From contig DATIQT010000046.1 of NCBI GenBank assembly GCA_035470525.1, forward strand, positions 1 to 22,515: 22,515 nucleotides of DNA, read 5' to 3'. Position 1 is the stretch's first letter, and every line of letters starts with the position of its first letter. A model generated the notes under the pieces. The model was not told where the DNA came from. It was given only the letters and a program-made list of their open reading frames with translations, and ran no database searches. A program made the position numbers and the translations under genes. Shown piece after piece: positions 1 to 7,396 of this stretch. Origin of the DNA: CALXSC01 sp035470525. GTDB lineage: Bacteria > Pseudomonadota > Alphaproteobacteria > Rickettsiales > UBA1997.

Positions 1-140
1 CTATTGAGATTTGCTGTGTTATTACTGCTATTAGTTTTTATGTCTAATAGTGCTTGTAGGACTACCGCTCTCCATAATGATCTATATTTATCATATCTAA
101 CTAGATTATCTTCTAGCTGGACCTTTTGTTGTTCTAGCAT
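1..140 (-). CDS. Partial small hypothetical protein (5' part only)
   Basis: An open frame runs leftward from an ATG at 140-138 off the window edge: 46 codons with no stop. The visible peptide starts MLEQQKVQLEDNL and holds a Y-R-S-L-W-R-A-V-V-L-Q-A-L-L-D segment. A similar W-R-A-V-x-L-Q-A-x-x-D stretch occurs in short proteins of Rickettsiales and alphaproteobacterial prophages (recalled family resemblance, not checked). No clear Shine-Dalgarno sequence precedes the ATG. The C-terminal part, which would be diagnostic, is missing. Function unknown; it could be a phage-derived housekeeping fragment. Confidence 0.5.
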   Translation of the reverse strand, partial: MLEQQKVQLEDNLVRYDKYRSLWRAVVLQALLDIKTNSSNNTANLN

Positions 141-182
141 ATGTTTTTATATTATTTATTATTTGGATTAAATTGGTTAAAT

Positions 183-207
183 AAAAATCCCTTTGTTAGA
201 GGGATTT
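183..207 (-). terminator. Rho-independent terminator of the 254-616 gene
   Basis: AAATCCCT (185-192) and AGGGATTT (200-207) form a perfect 8-bp stem with a 7-nt loop. Read on the minus strand the stem is followed by a T-rich run, the signature of an intrinsic terminator. It lies about 50 nt after the stop codon of the leftward gene ending at 254. Confidence 0.7.
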
Positions 208-253
208 GGATTTAAGTTTCTTTATTTTCTGTTTTATTAACTATTTAGGCTAT

Positions 254-616
254 TCAGTTAAAGTTTTTTATAAAATCAATAAAATCTGCAATTTCAATTT
301 CATTGTTTTCTTTATTAACACTCATTGAATTTTGGTGGTACTGATTAACTATTAAAACAAATTTTTTTGTTTCTCCGTATTTTGTTGTTTTTTTGTTTAA
401 TGGTTCAGTTATAACCTCTGTGTCAATATGAAGCATACTATCCGGACAAAAAGTTATATTAATGAATGGATGTTTTAAATAATCCTCTTTTTTATAGATT
501 AAAACATTTGTTTTATCATTACTTTTTATTGGATTGAATTTTACTATTTTAAATTTATTTTTATCAATAATGCTTTCAATATTTTCTATTATTTCATTTA
601 TTAAATCATTTGCCAT
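254..616 (-). CDS. Hypothetical protein, 120 aa
   Basis: Complete leftward frame with a good ribosome site (AAGGA about 7 nt before the ATG) and a terminator just downstream, so it is very likely expressed. The protein is soluble-looking, with a charged N-terminal helix-like stretch, a beta-rich middle (HPFINITFCPDS) and an acidic C-terminus. There is no signal peptide, membrane segment or recognisable motif. It lies 81 nt downstream of the methyltransferase gene on the same strand, so the two are probably co-transcribed. That position could suit a restriction-modification accessory or cognate restriction protein, but no nuclease motif (PD-ExK, HNH, GIY-YIG) is visible and I do not claim one. 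Confidence 0.6.
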   Translation of the reverse strand: MANDLINEIIENIESIIDKNKFKIVKFNPIKSNDKTNVLIYKKEDYLKHPFINITFCPDSMLHIDTEVITEPLNKKTTKYGETKKFVLIVNQYHQNSMSVNKENNEIEIADFIDFIKNFN

Positions 617-697
617 TTTTTTCCTTTATTTTATTAATTGCAAACACATATATGCGCACAAGTTTTAAGAAGTCCAGACAAAAGAATTGATAATCGG

Positions 698-1837
698 TTA
701 AATATCAAATAATCTTCTTATAATCTCTTCAACCACTGGAACTGTTACCGCATTACCTAAGCATTTATATCTTTGGGTATCACTGATTCCGTCAGTCCAA
801 CCATCTGGGAAGCCTTGTAATCTTTCACATTCAAGTGGAGTTAGTCTTCTTATATTATATCCGTTATAAGTCCCTTTGCTTGATGTGGTTTGATTGTTTT
901 GAATATTTACTTCATTTGTTTTTTCATTGTTGTCTTTTTCAACAGCATATAATCCAGTTTTTGCACCTACACCGCCAGCATTAGCTGTTAGTGTTGTTGA
1001 ACTACCGTCTGTTCCATACACTCTATAACTTTGGCTTACTGAACCTATTAATTGTTTTAGACTTGTTCTATTTGGTTTTTTGGTTGTTGTTTTATTTGCT
1101 GCTGTTTTGTCTTCAATTGTTGCTTTATCTTTTACTGTTCTATTTGTATCAAATCGTCCTTTGCTGATCCGCCCACTTTCAAGCAATTCATTTTTTCTGT
1201 CGTTTTGTGGAACTTCGCAGAGAAGCCTCTGTTGTTTGCTTTCTGTCTTTGATTGTATCTCAAGAGAGCATCTATTCGGTCTTGTGATAGGAAATACTTT
1301 TGGTGGACTTTTGATACTGGTTCTATTATATCCGATAAAGTATATTCGTTCTCTATTCTGGGGTAGAAACCAGCTACTATTAACAAGTTGCCATTGTCCA
1401 TCATACCCAATGTTGCTAATTTCTTGCAGTATGATTTCAAAGGTTTTGCCTTGTTGGTGGTGGAGTAATCCCTTAACATTTTCAAAGATAAAATAATCGG
1501 GTTTGAGTTCTTGAATAAGTCTAATTGCTTCAAAGAAGAGAGAACTTCTATTTCCATTGAGTCCTGCTTGTTTACCTGCAATTGATAGGTCTTGACAAGG
1601 AAAGCCAAATGTAATGAGATTAATCTTTGGTAATCTATTTGTAATTTCCTTTGTGATTGTTTCAATGTTTCCAAGTCCATTTGATTGTGGAAAGTGTTTC
1701 TCATATATGTTTATACAGTTTTTATCTATTTCAGAGTAATAGTGATTATTTAGTTTTATTCCCGCTTGTATTACACCCTTTGCAAATCCACCTATACCAG
1801 AGAATAAATCAAGATAGTTGATTTCATTGTTTACCAT
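698..1837 (-). CDS. DNA (cytosine-5-)-methyltransferase
   Basis: This enzyme transfers a methyl group from S-adenosylmethionine to C5 of cytosine in a specific DNA site. The ordered C5-methyltransferase motifs are all visible: motif I LDLFSGIGG (residues 9-17), motif IV with catalytic Cys in FPCQ (C81), motif VI ENV (119-121), motif VIII QNRERIYFIG (160-169), then after a variable region motif IX/X with RRLTPLECERLQGFPDGW (about 330-347) and GNAV (361-364). The length of 379 aa is normal and all catalytic residues are present. The target-recognition part (about 180-320) is rich in Lys, Thr and Asn, so the site cannot be predicted. No restriction endonuclease is recognisable next to it, so it looks solitary: regulatory, protective, or mobile-element-borne. 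No strong Shine-Dalgarno precedes the ATG. Confidence 0.95.
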   Translation of the reverse strand: MVNNEINYLDLFSGIGGFAKGVIQAGIKLNNHYYSEIDKNCINIYEKHFPQSNGLGNIETITKEITNRLPKINLITFGFPCQDLSIAGKQAGLNGNRSSLFFEAIRLIQELKPDYFIFENVKGLLHHQQGKTFEIILQEISNIGYDGQWQLVNSSWFLPQNRERIYFIGYNRTSIKSPPKVFPITRPNRCSLEIQSKTESKQQRLLCEVPQNDRKNELLESGRISKGRFDTNRTVKDKATIEDKTAANKTTTKKPNRTSLKQLIGSVSQSYRVYGTDGSSTTLTANAGGVGAKTGLYAVEKDNNEKTNEVNIQNNQTTSSKGTYNGYNIRRLTPLECERLQGFPDGWTDGISDTQRYKCLGNAVTVPVVEEIIRRLFDI

Positions 1838-2099
1838 AATAATGAGACAGATTAAAAAGAATTAAAAAGATTAAATAACCAGAAATTAAAGTAGTCTATA
1901 GCTATTATCCCAGACACAATAATTGATTATATTTTTATAGTAAAACTAAAATGTTTATTACGGAACTCTTTTTTTTAATAATTCAAATTTCAACTTAAAA
2001 TATATATTAAAAAAAATATTTGTAGTAATTGTATAAATTGCTATTGACATCTTAGGGTTGGTTCATCTCTTAATTTATATAGCTTTCCCCCGTGTTTGA

Positions 2100-2138
2100 T
2101 ATAATAAAATACTTGAAACTTAACATAATTTATGTTAA
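2100..2138 (+). promoter_or_regulatory. Promoter/operator region of the radical SAM gene
   Basis: The 421-bp gap between the methyltransferase and the radical SAM gene holds no convincing gene. A consensus -10 hexamer TATAAT lies at 2100-2105, without a good -35 at 17 bp; a TTGACA at 2044-2049 is too far upstream to pair with it. Just downstream is a perfect 19-bp palindrome, TTAACATAATTTATGTTAA (2120-2138), with 9-bp arms around a central T, placed where a repressor or roadblock operator would sit. The convergently encoded LysR-type protein is one candidate binder, but the dyad does not fit the classical T-N11-A spacing. Farther down, an orphan GGAGGTGA lies at 2183-2190 with no start codon at the right distance. 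Confidence 0.45.
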
Positions 2139-2258
2139 ACTATTTCATGGAGAATGAGATTGTTTACAGTGAATATTTACATGGAGGTGAATTTTAATCA
2201 GTTTTCACTGAGTTAATTTAGGTAAAATGCTTTGTCCAAGAAATGTGAGGAGATAAAA

Positions 2259-3755
2259 ATGAAATTTGAAAATGGTGTTGAACTTATATCTATGGGGAAT
2301 AACATTTTTTGTTTGAATCATTCATTAAGACAACAACAAATATTCGGTTCTGAAATTCTTTCTAATGCTTTTAACAGTATTAAAGAGAGTGGCAGTTATT
2401 CTGACAATAACATAATCAATGAATTTAAAAAAAGTGGTTTTTTAATTGAAGACGAAAAAGACCCAGACTATCTATTTAATCTTTTGAAAGAATACGAGGA
2501 CAAGAATTGTGATACTAATCCTTCATTTAATTTATTAAGAATATTATTAACTGATATATGCAATTTAAATTGTGATTACTGCAAAGTTATAAAATTGATT
2601 GATGCTCCACAAACAAAACCAACAGATAGAAAAAGGCTGGAAGATGCTATTAAGTTCTTTTTTGAAAACTCTGAAGAAAACAAGCCTAAAATAATTCATA
2701 TTACAGGTGGAGAACCTACAATATTTTTTGATGATATAAAAAATATAATTGCCTTAAAAAACAAATATGCAAGAAAAAATGAAAATTGCTGGTGTGTTAT
2801 TGGAACAAATGCTGTATTGATTAATGATGAGAAAGCTAAATTTTTAGCTGACAACAATGTAAAATGTATAGTTTCAATGGACGGCAAGAAAGAAATACAT
2901 GATTTATTGCGAAAAACTTGTGATGGAAAAGGCAGTTGGGATCTTGTTGATAGAGGAATTAAATTGTTAAAAAAATATGGCTGTGAGTTTTCTATTTCTG
3001 CTGTCATTGGAAAACATACTATAAATAATCCACAAGACACTATAGACTTTATTATAGAAAACTACAAGCCAACAGGATTGGGAATTAACTTTATGAAACC
3101 ACCTAAGCCAGATCAAACTGACTATAAGTATTTAATTAGTCCAGAAGATTATGCCAACAAGGTTTATGAATTACACAAAAATTTTAGGGAGCAAGGTATA
3201 TTTTTTGAACTTATATATAGACACCTATACCCATTTGTAAAAAGGAAATTCAGATTTCATGATTGCGGAGCGGCAGGCTCAAACAATCTTAATATTGATG
3301 CAAAAGGTAATATTGGTGCTTGTAAATCATTTTTATTAATGAATAAGTTGGCTTTAGATACCTTAAGTGTTGAAGAATATAAAAAAACTATAACATCAAA
3401 ATGGAGAAAAAGATCACCTATTTATTATCCTTGCTGCAAAAATTGTCCAGCCATTGGTATGTGCGGAAACGGCTGTGCTTATGATGCCTTTACTCACGAA
3501 AAAGATGAAATGGCAATAGACTCAAGAAGTTGTGGTTATATAAAAATATTTTTCAATTTATTTTTGCAAGATTTATTAAATTTTGTAAAACCTGAAAAGG
3601 TTTTAGATAGCTGGTTTTATGTTGTGAAACAAGAGGATAGAGATAAATTGTTAGGGAATGTAAAGGCTATTGAAAATTCATTGAGCTACTCAGTAGGACA
3701 TCAGACCGACTACTATAATAAAACATTAGATGAAATATTACAAAAATTAAAATAA
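2259..3755 (+). CDS. Radical SAM/SPASM-domain protein, probable peptide maturase
   Basis: Radical SAM enzymes bind a [4Fe-4S] cluster through CxxxCxxC and cleave S-adenosylmethionine to a radical; here it is C101-x3-C105-x2-C108, with GGEP at 150-153. The C-terminus carries a textbook SPASM signature for two auxiliary clusters: C336-x13-G-x4-C355, then C393-x2-C396-x5-C402-x3-C406 and C425. SPASM enzymes usually modify peptides (RiPP maturases) or proteins (sulfatase-maturase type). The first 90 residues look like the peptide-binding N-terminal region seen in such maturases. I chose the ATG at 2259 because TGAGGAG sits 6 nt upstream; an in-frame TTG at 2232 has no such support. This gives 498 aa. 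It ends 1 nt before the stop of the convergent LysR gene. No obvious precursor peptide gene was found, so the substrate is unknown. Confidence 0.88.
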   Translation: MKFENGVELISMGNNIFCLNHSLRQQQIFGSEILSNAFNSIKESGSYSDNNIINEFKKSGFLIEDEKDPDYLFNLLKEYEDKNCDTNPSFNLLRILLTDICNLNCDYCKVIKLIDAPQTKPTDRKRLEDAIKFFFENSEENKPKIIHITGGEPTIFFDDIKNIIALKNKYARKNENCWCVIGTNAVLINDEKAKFLADNNVKCIVSMDGKKEIHDLLRKTCDGKGSWDLVDRGIKLLKKYGCEFSISAVIGKHTINNPQDTIDFIIENYKPTGLGINFMKPPKPDQTDYKYLISPEDYANKVYELHKNFREQGIFFELIYRHLYPFVKRKFRFHDCGAAGSNNLNIDAKGNIGACKSFLLMNKLALDTLSVEEYKKTITSKWRKRSPIYYPCCKNCPAIGMCGNGCAYDAFTHEKDEMAIDSRSCGYIKIFFNLFLQDLLNFVKPEKVLDSWFYVVKQEDRDKLLGNVKAIENSLSYSVGHQTDYYNKTLDEILQKLK

Positions 3756-3756
3756 A

Positions 3757-5202
3757 CTATACATTTAAACTTTTAATTTTTTGTAAAATAGCTTCTGCTT
3801 TTTCATTTTTTCCCATAGCACAATAATCATCATATTCCTTTGAAAGTGGAAACATATGTAATCTCATTCCATCATATTCAAATATTTCATAATTATTGAC
3901 ATTTGATATTTCAGACCATGTTCCATTGGGTAATTTATATTGACTCCCTCCAAGAACATCTATATCCATACCGTCTATTTTATATCCACATACATAGGAG
4001 CGATAATTGTTCGTTTCAACAAATCTTTTTGGCGATACAATATATTCTTTTAGAAGTTCAGATATTTTTTCACAATCAGAACTATTAATAAGAATATCTA
4101 TGTCATTATTTGCATATATATCAACACCTCGTAATTCAAAGGAGACACTACCAGTAAGAATCCAAGGAACTTTATTAGGATCAACTTTGTTGTAAAAAGT
4201 TTTAAGAATATCAAGTATTTTTTCGTTGACCATTAGTGGCTTTTTAAGTTCTTTTATCAACCATAAAACAGGTTTTGTTAAAAGTCCACTCTTTAGTGTA
4301 AAAATATGAAAAAAAGCATTATTATCCAAGATATGATAAGCACTTCTTGCCACTATATCTCCATTCATTAGATCAGTGTTTTTGTGTAAAAATATCTTTG
4401 GAATAATAGCTATATTATCAGTATTTTTTACCATTTCTATAGCTATTTCAGATGTTGCCGCTCCAAAGATTTTTATATTACTTAGCTTGGCATTAAAATA
4501 ACTATCCGCACTAGTGTATATTTTCGTTTTTTCATTTCTTTGTATAAAAATAAATTCTTCAATATCTTGTTTTGTTATTTCATCTTTTTTGGCTAGAGGA
4601 TGTGATTTATCAAATATTACAGAAGCATGAGTTTGCATAGACTTAATTGCTTCTAATCCTGTAGCAACATAATCTCTTCTATCTTGGACATAAAAAGCTA
4701 AATCAACTTCTTTGTCTAACAACTTGTCAATAGCTTCGCCTTTTGAAATACTAAATATATTTATTTGTAAATCTTTGAACTCTTCAAGCTGTAACATCTT
4801 TTTGATAATTGTCGGAAAAATATAAATTGCCGCCGATTGTTGTACTGCAATATTTAAATGGGTATCATTATATTTTTTTATATGTTCGTTAAAATTTGAA
4901 AATGAGCTTTCAATACCATTAACATATCCGATAATCTCATCATAAAATAACTTACCCTCTTTTGTGAATTTTAATCTACGAGTATTTCGCCTATCAATCA
5001 GTTTTATTCCCATATCCTTTTCTAATTGAAGAATATGTCTTGAGAGTGCTGATATTTCAATATCAAGTTTTTCTGCGGCATTGGTCATTGAAAAATTTGA
5101 CTCTACCACAGCACAAAATGATCTGAGTTGAGTTAGTCTACTTTTTCTAGAAAAAAAATCTTTTTCTATTACTTTCTCCATTGATTTTTCTTTATTTGTC
5201 AT
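3757..5202 (-). CDS. LysR-family regulator fused to a nucleotidyltransferase-like domain
   Basis: Residues 23-82 form a typical LysR winged helix-turn-helix (SFCAVVESNFSMTNAAEKLDI, then L-S-R-H-I-x-x-L-E). Residues about 110-315 fit the periplasmic-binding-like effector domain. LysR proteins normally end near 300 aa; this one continues to 481. The extension (about 325-480) has WILTGS (G351, S352) and a D-I-D pair (D367, D369), the metal-binding pattern of the nucleotidyltransferase superfamily, with a further D-I-D at 413-415 as possible third carboxylate. Such domains transfer nucleotides to small molecules, RNA or proteins. The fusion could couple effector sensing to catalysis, or the nucleotidyltransferase fold may itself be the sensor. 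The frame is continuous with no sign of a sequencing join. The start at 5202 has a weak ribosome site; Met8 is an alternative. Confidence 0.8.
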   Translation of the reverse strand: MTNKEKSMEKVIEKDFFSRKSRLTQLRSFCAVVESNFSMTNAAEKLDIEISALSRHILQLEKDMGIKLIDRRNTRRLKFTKEGKLFYDEIIGYVNGIESSFSNFNEHIKKYNDTHLNIAVQQSAAIYIFPTIIKKMLQLEEFKDLQINIFSISKGEAIDKLLDKEVDLAFYVQDRRDYVATGLEAIKSMQTHASVIFDKSHPLAKKDEITKQDIEEFIFIQRNEKTKIYTSADSYFNAKLSNIKIFGAATSEIAIEMVKNTDNIAIIPKIFLHKNTDLMNGDIVARSAYHILDNNAFFHIFTLKSGLLTKPVLWLIKELKKPLMVNEKILDILKTFYNKVDPNKVPWILTGSVSFELRGVDIYANNDIDILINSSDCEKISELLKEYIVSPKRFVETNNYRSYVCGYKIDGMDIDVLGGSQYKLPNGTWSEISNVNNYEIFEYDGMRLHMFPLSKEYDDYCAMGKNEKAEAILQKIKSLNV

Positions 5203-5324
5203 ACATTCTACACTTTTATCAACAACTATTTTACATAATTGTATATTATAATGTTGGTTTAATAAATCAACCTATTATTGTATAATTGAGAGGCGTATTA
5301 TTGATAGGGTTGTTTATTGTATAA
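5203..5324 (-). promoter_or_regulatory. Upstream region of the LysR-nucleotidyltransferase gene with repeats
   Basis: Directly upstream of the leftward regulator gene are an imperfect dyad, GTTGGTTTA-A-TAAATCAAC (5253-5271, one mismatch), and two exact direct copies of TTATTGTATAA (5275-5285 and 5314-5324), spaced 39 bp apart, about four helical turns. LysR proteins commonly autoregulate through paired sites upstream of their own gene, so these are candidate sites; no binding is shown. Confidence 0.35.
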
Positions 5325-5379
5325 CAACTTTTTCAAGAAAAAGATTATTAAGATTATTAATAGTTATGTATGGTAATTT

Positions 5380-5475
5380 ATGAATACCTATAAAAATACG
5401 ATCAAATTAATAGAATACTCAATAGTAGACCTTGCTATTCCAATATTGATAGTATATGGAGGCATAGTGAGATGA
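5380..5475 (+). CDS. Possible 31-aa hydrophobic microprotein
   Basis: The frame MNTYKNTIKL... continues with IVDLAIPILIVYGGIV and ends in VR before TGA. The central 16-17 residues are hydrophobic enough for a single membrane span, with Lys residues on the N-terminal side. It occupies an otherwise gene-free 421-bp stretch upstream of the XRE gene. No clear Shine-Dalgarno sequence is seen. Short frames like this arise easily by chance in AT-rich DNA, so this is only a candidate. The rest of the gap (5476-5620) shows only a weak stem, AGGTTAGC (5533-5540) with GCTA-c-ACCT (5565-5573). Confidence 0.2.
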   Translation: MNTYKNTIKLIEYSIVDLAIPILIVYGGIVR

Positions 5476-5623
5476 TAACTTAAAAGATTAATGGCTATAA
5501 ATAAATTAGTTTAAAAAATTAGATTTTAAGTAAGGTTAGCCCGCAAGTAATAGATATATAAGAAGCTACACCTCAAAAATACTAAATAACAAAAAACTAA
5601 ATGTGAATTATTAAAGTTAATAA

Positions 5624-5647
5624 ATGCTGTGGAAACAGCATGAGGAG
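5624..5647 (+). promoter_or_regulatory. GNRA-capped hairpin abutting the XRE ribosome site
   Basis: ATGCTGT (5624-5630) pairs perfectly with ACAGCAT (5635-5641) around a GGAA tetraloop, a stable GNRA-type cap. The next six bases (GAGGAG, 5642-5647) are the Shine-Dalgarno sequence for the ATG at 5654. A hairpin placed immediately 5' of the ribosome site can stabilise mRNA or modulate initiation. The ATG inside the hairpin (5624) is in frame but would make a less plausible start. Confidence 0.5.
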
Positions 5648-5653
5648 AATTGT

Positions 5654-6223
5654 ATGTCAAAAGAAAATAATAAAATTAGTAATCAATGCAATGAAATCAG
5701 TAATTGCAATCAAGATAAAATAACTAAAAGACGGGGCGATCCTGTTGATGTTTATGTGGGAAGTAGAATAAGAGAAAAAAGAGTTATTTTGGGAATGAGT
5801 CAAGAAAAACTTGGAAGTCAACTTGGCATTTCACTACAGCAGGTTCAAAAGTATGAAAAAGGAATAAATAGAATTGCAAGTAGTAGACTTCATGAGATAG
5901 CGGAAATATTAAAAGTCCATGTGAGTTATTTTTTTCAACATTATGATGACTTGTCGGATATATTAAAAGTATCTAAAGAAGATAAGGATTTGGAAAAATA
6001 TATACTTAAAACAGCTGGTCTTTTTGAAAATATAAAAGATGACGAGCTAAGAAAAAAGATATTTCTCGGATCAAAAAATGTGTATGATAGTGTGATTTTG
6101 GCAACGAAATGCACGGAAGAAACCAACAAAGAAATTAACGAAGAAACTGAAAACGAAATAGAAACTGATGGACTGAATGAACCTAATGATGAAAGTAATA
6201 ATAATCAGCAGGGGGAACTATGA
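5654..6223 (+). CDS. XRE-family transcriptional regulator (Cro/C1-type HTH)
   Basis: A DNA-binding repressor or activator of the lambda Cro/C1 class. Residues about 35-92 form the HTH: I-R-E-K-R-x-x-x-G-M-S-Q-E-K-L-G, then LGISLQQVQKYEKGINRI and a closing helix. The GDPVDVYVGSRIRE-type lead-in and the Q-Q-V-Q-K-Y-E recognition helix are characteristic of alphaproteobacterial members. The C-terminal half (about 95-189) is charged and ends in a Glu/Asn-rich tail; it is probably for dimerisation. The ATG at 5654 is chosen because GAGGAG lies 6 nt upstream; an upstream in-frame ATG at 5624 lies inside a hairpin. Its stop overlaps the start of the next gene by 4 bp, so the two are translationally coupled. 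By symmetry with the right arm, a second copy may lie beyond the window. Confidence 0.85.
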   Translation: MSKENNKISNQCNEISNCNQDKITKRRGDPVDVYVGSRIREKRVILGMSQEKLGSQLGISLQQVQKYEKGINRIASSRLHEIAEILKVHVSYFFQHYDDLSDILKVSKEDKDLEKYILKTAGLFENIKDDELRKKIFLGSKNVYDSVILATKCTEETNKEINEETENEIETDGLNEPNDESNNNQQGEL

Positions 6224-7116
6224 AAAAATATAAAACGAAAGTTGTTGATGAAGAATTAAACAAATCAACCAATGTAGAAACAGATATTATAAAATCAATT
6301 GAAAGAGAATGTGAAATCAGTATAAAAGAAACTAATTCAATATTCTCACACAAAACAAAAATATCAAAATTATCCAAAGTATCAAAAATAGACAACCTAA
6401 GAGAAACAGCTTGGGAAAGATATAAAAATGGTAATATTGATAATAAACGAATAAATCAGATTTGCTCCAGTTTAGATAGACTTAGAAGAATAGAACACGA
6501 TAAATTAAGAGAAGAAGCCATAATAAAAAATTATACTAAAAAACTTATTTATAAATTCTGGATATACGATGAAAACAAAATCGTAGACTTCAAAAACATA
6601 AAATGCATTGAATACTCCGGCAAGAATAATGAAAACTTTATAATAACTACAAAATCAAATAAAAAGTATAATAATACTCAAGTTATGATTTTATCAGCAT
6701 TGGATTTAAAAGATGAGTATAATAGAGTGTTATGCGAGGGTGATATTATAGAGCAACATTGTACTATAGCTTATGTTTATTATGACCCTAATGAATCAGC
6801 TTTTAAAACTAGAAATATCAAAAAAGATATAAATAAAATTTATATTACTTCAGACAATACTTATATGGCAAATGTTGTAGGAAATGTGTTTAAAGATGCA
6901 GAAAAAGTTTTGAAAAAAATAAAAATGGACGGAGACCAGATTGATGTAGATGGAGTAAGGGAAATGGTAAGATACTTTAAGATTGATAAACCTATGAAGA
7001 TTGTAAAGGATACAAATAAAAAATTTATATCAGAAAACAAAGCCATAAATAAGAATGAGTATATTAAAATAGATGATGTTAGAGAAGGTAAGGTAAGTAA
7101 AAATATGAATTTATAA
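6220..7116 (+). CDS. YopX-family phage-associated protein with N-terminal extension
   Basis: The C-terminal half fits the YopX family (known from Bacillus phage SPbeta and many prophages, function unknown): D-L-K-D-E-Y-N-R-V-L-C-E-G-D-I-I resembles the usual D-K-N-G-K-x-I-Y-E-G-D-I-V, and ANVVGNVFKDAEKVL resembles the usual V-I-G-N-I-Y-E-N-P-E-L. The first ~130 residues are a Lys/Asn-rich extension. It overlaps the XRE gene by 4 bp. A second copy lies on the minus strand at 22038-22515. The copies agree closely up to K-P-M-K-I and then end in unrelated tails, so the last ~37 codons here (from about 7003) appear to have been exchanged at the junction of the sugar cassette. Confidence 0.7.
   Translation: MKKYKTKVVDEELNKSTNVETDIIKSIERECEISIKETNSIFSHKTKISKLSKVSKIDNLRETAWERYKNGNIDNKRINQICSSLDRLRRIEHDKLREEAIIKNYTKKLIYKFWIYDENKIVDFKNIKCIEYSGKNNENFIITTKSNKKYNNTQVMILSALDLKDEYNRVLCEGDIIEQHCTIAYVYYDPNESAFKTRNIKKDINKIYITSDNTYMANVVGNVFKDAEKVLKKIKMDGDQIDVDGVREMVRYFKIDKPMKIVKDTNKKFISENKAINKNEYIKIDDVREGKVSKNMNL
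6589..7002. repeat. Outer segment of the inverted duplication, left copy
   Basis: This part of the YopX gene matches the reverse complement of 22101-22515, with scattered substitutions. Similarity stops sharply after the shared codons for K-P-M-K-I (7002 here, 22101 in the other copy). The match reaches the window edge, so its true left limit is unknown; it may include the XRE gene. Confidence 0.85.
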
Positions 7117-7338
7117 TGGATAATTCAAATAATTAAAATATAAAATTTATATAGAAATTATTTCAAATCTTATGTTTAAGATGCAGGTTTTTTGTAAGAT
7201 ATTTGTTTAGCTTTTTAATTATTAATTAATATGCTTTAACAATTAATTTTTATCAATGATTAAGCTATATATTTTAATAAGCCATTGAATTGTTTTGTCT
7301 ATATAAATATTTTAAAAAAAATATTACAATTTCTAGTA

Positions 7339-7366
7339 TTGACAAATTAATTATTTTAGTTATTTT
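7339..7366 (+). promoter_or_regulatory. Candidate promoter of the sugar cassette
   Basis: A consensus -35 TTGACA (7339-7344) is followed after 16 bp by TATTTT (7361-7366), a 4-of-6 match to TATAAT. Initiation would fall about 25 nt before the ATG at 7397. The rest of the gap from 7117 shows only AT-rich sequence, with no gene and no clear terminator for the YopX gene. Confidence 0.45.
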
Positions 7367-7396
7367 CTACTGTACACGATTTAAATTTATAAAATT

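Noticed and set aside
1132..1704. 190-aa minus-strand frame within the methyltransferase gene
   Set aside because: It is a shadow in another frame of a gene with all conserved motifs, with no homology signal of its own.
2044..2072. TTGACA at 2044 as a housekeeping promoter for the radical SAM gene
   Set aside because: No TATAAT-like hexamer lies 16-18 bp downstream; the nearest good -10 at 2100 is too far away.
2120..2138. The palindrome as a classical LysR box
   Set aside because: At the position required for T-N11-A the bases are A and T in the wrong order, so it does not meet the LysR consensus; kept only as a generic dyad.
2227..2256. Nine-codon leader peptide (MLCPRNVRR) overlapping the ribosome site of the radical SAM gene
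   Set aside because: No Shine-Dalgarno of its own, no run of regulatory codons and no terminator/antiterminator structure; frames this short are expected by chance.
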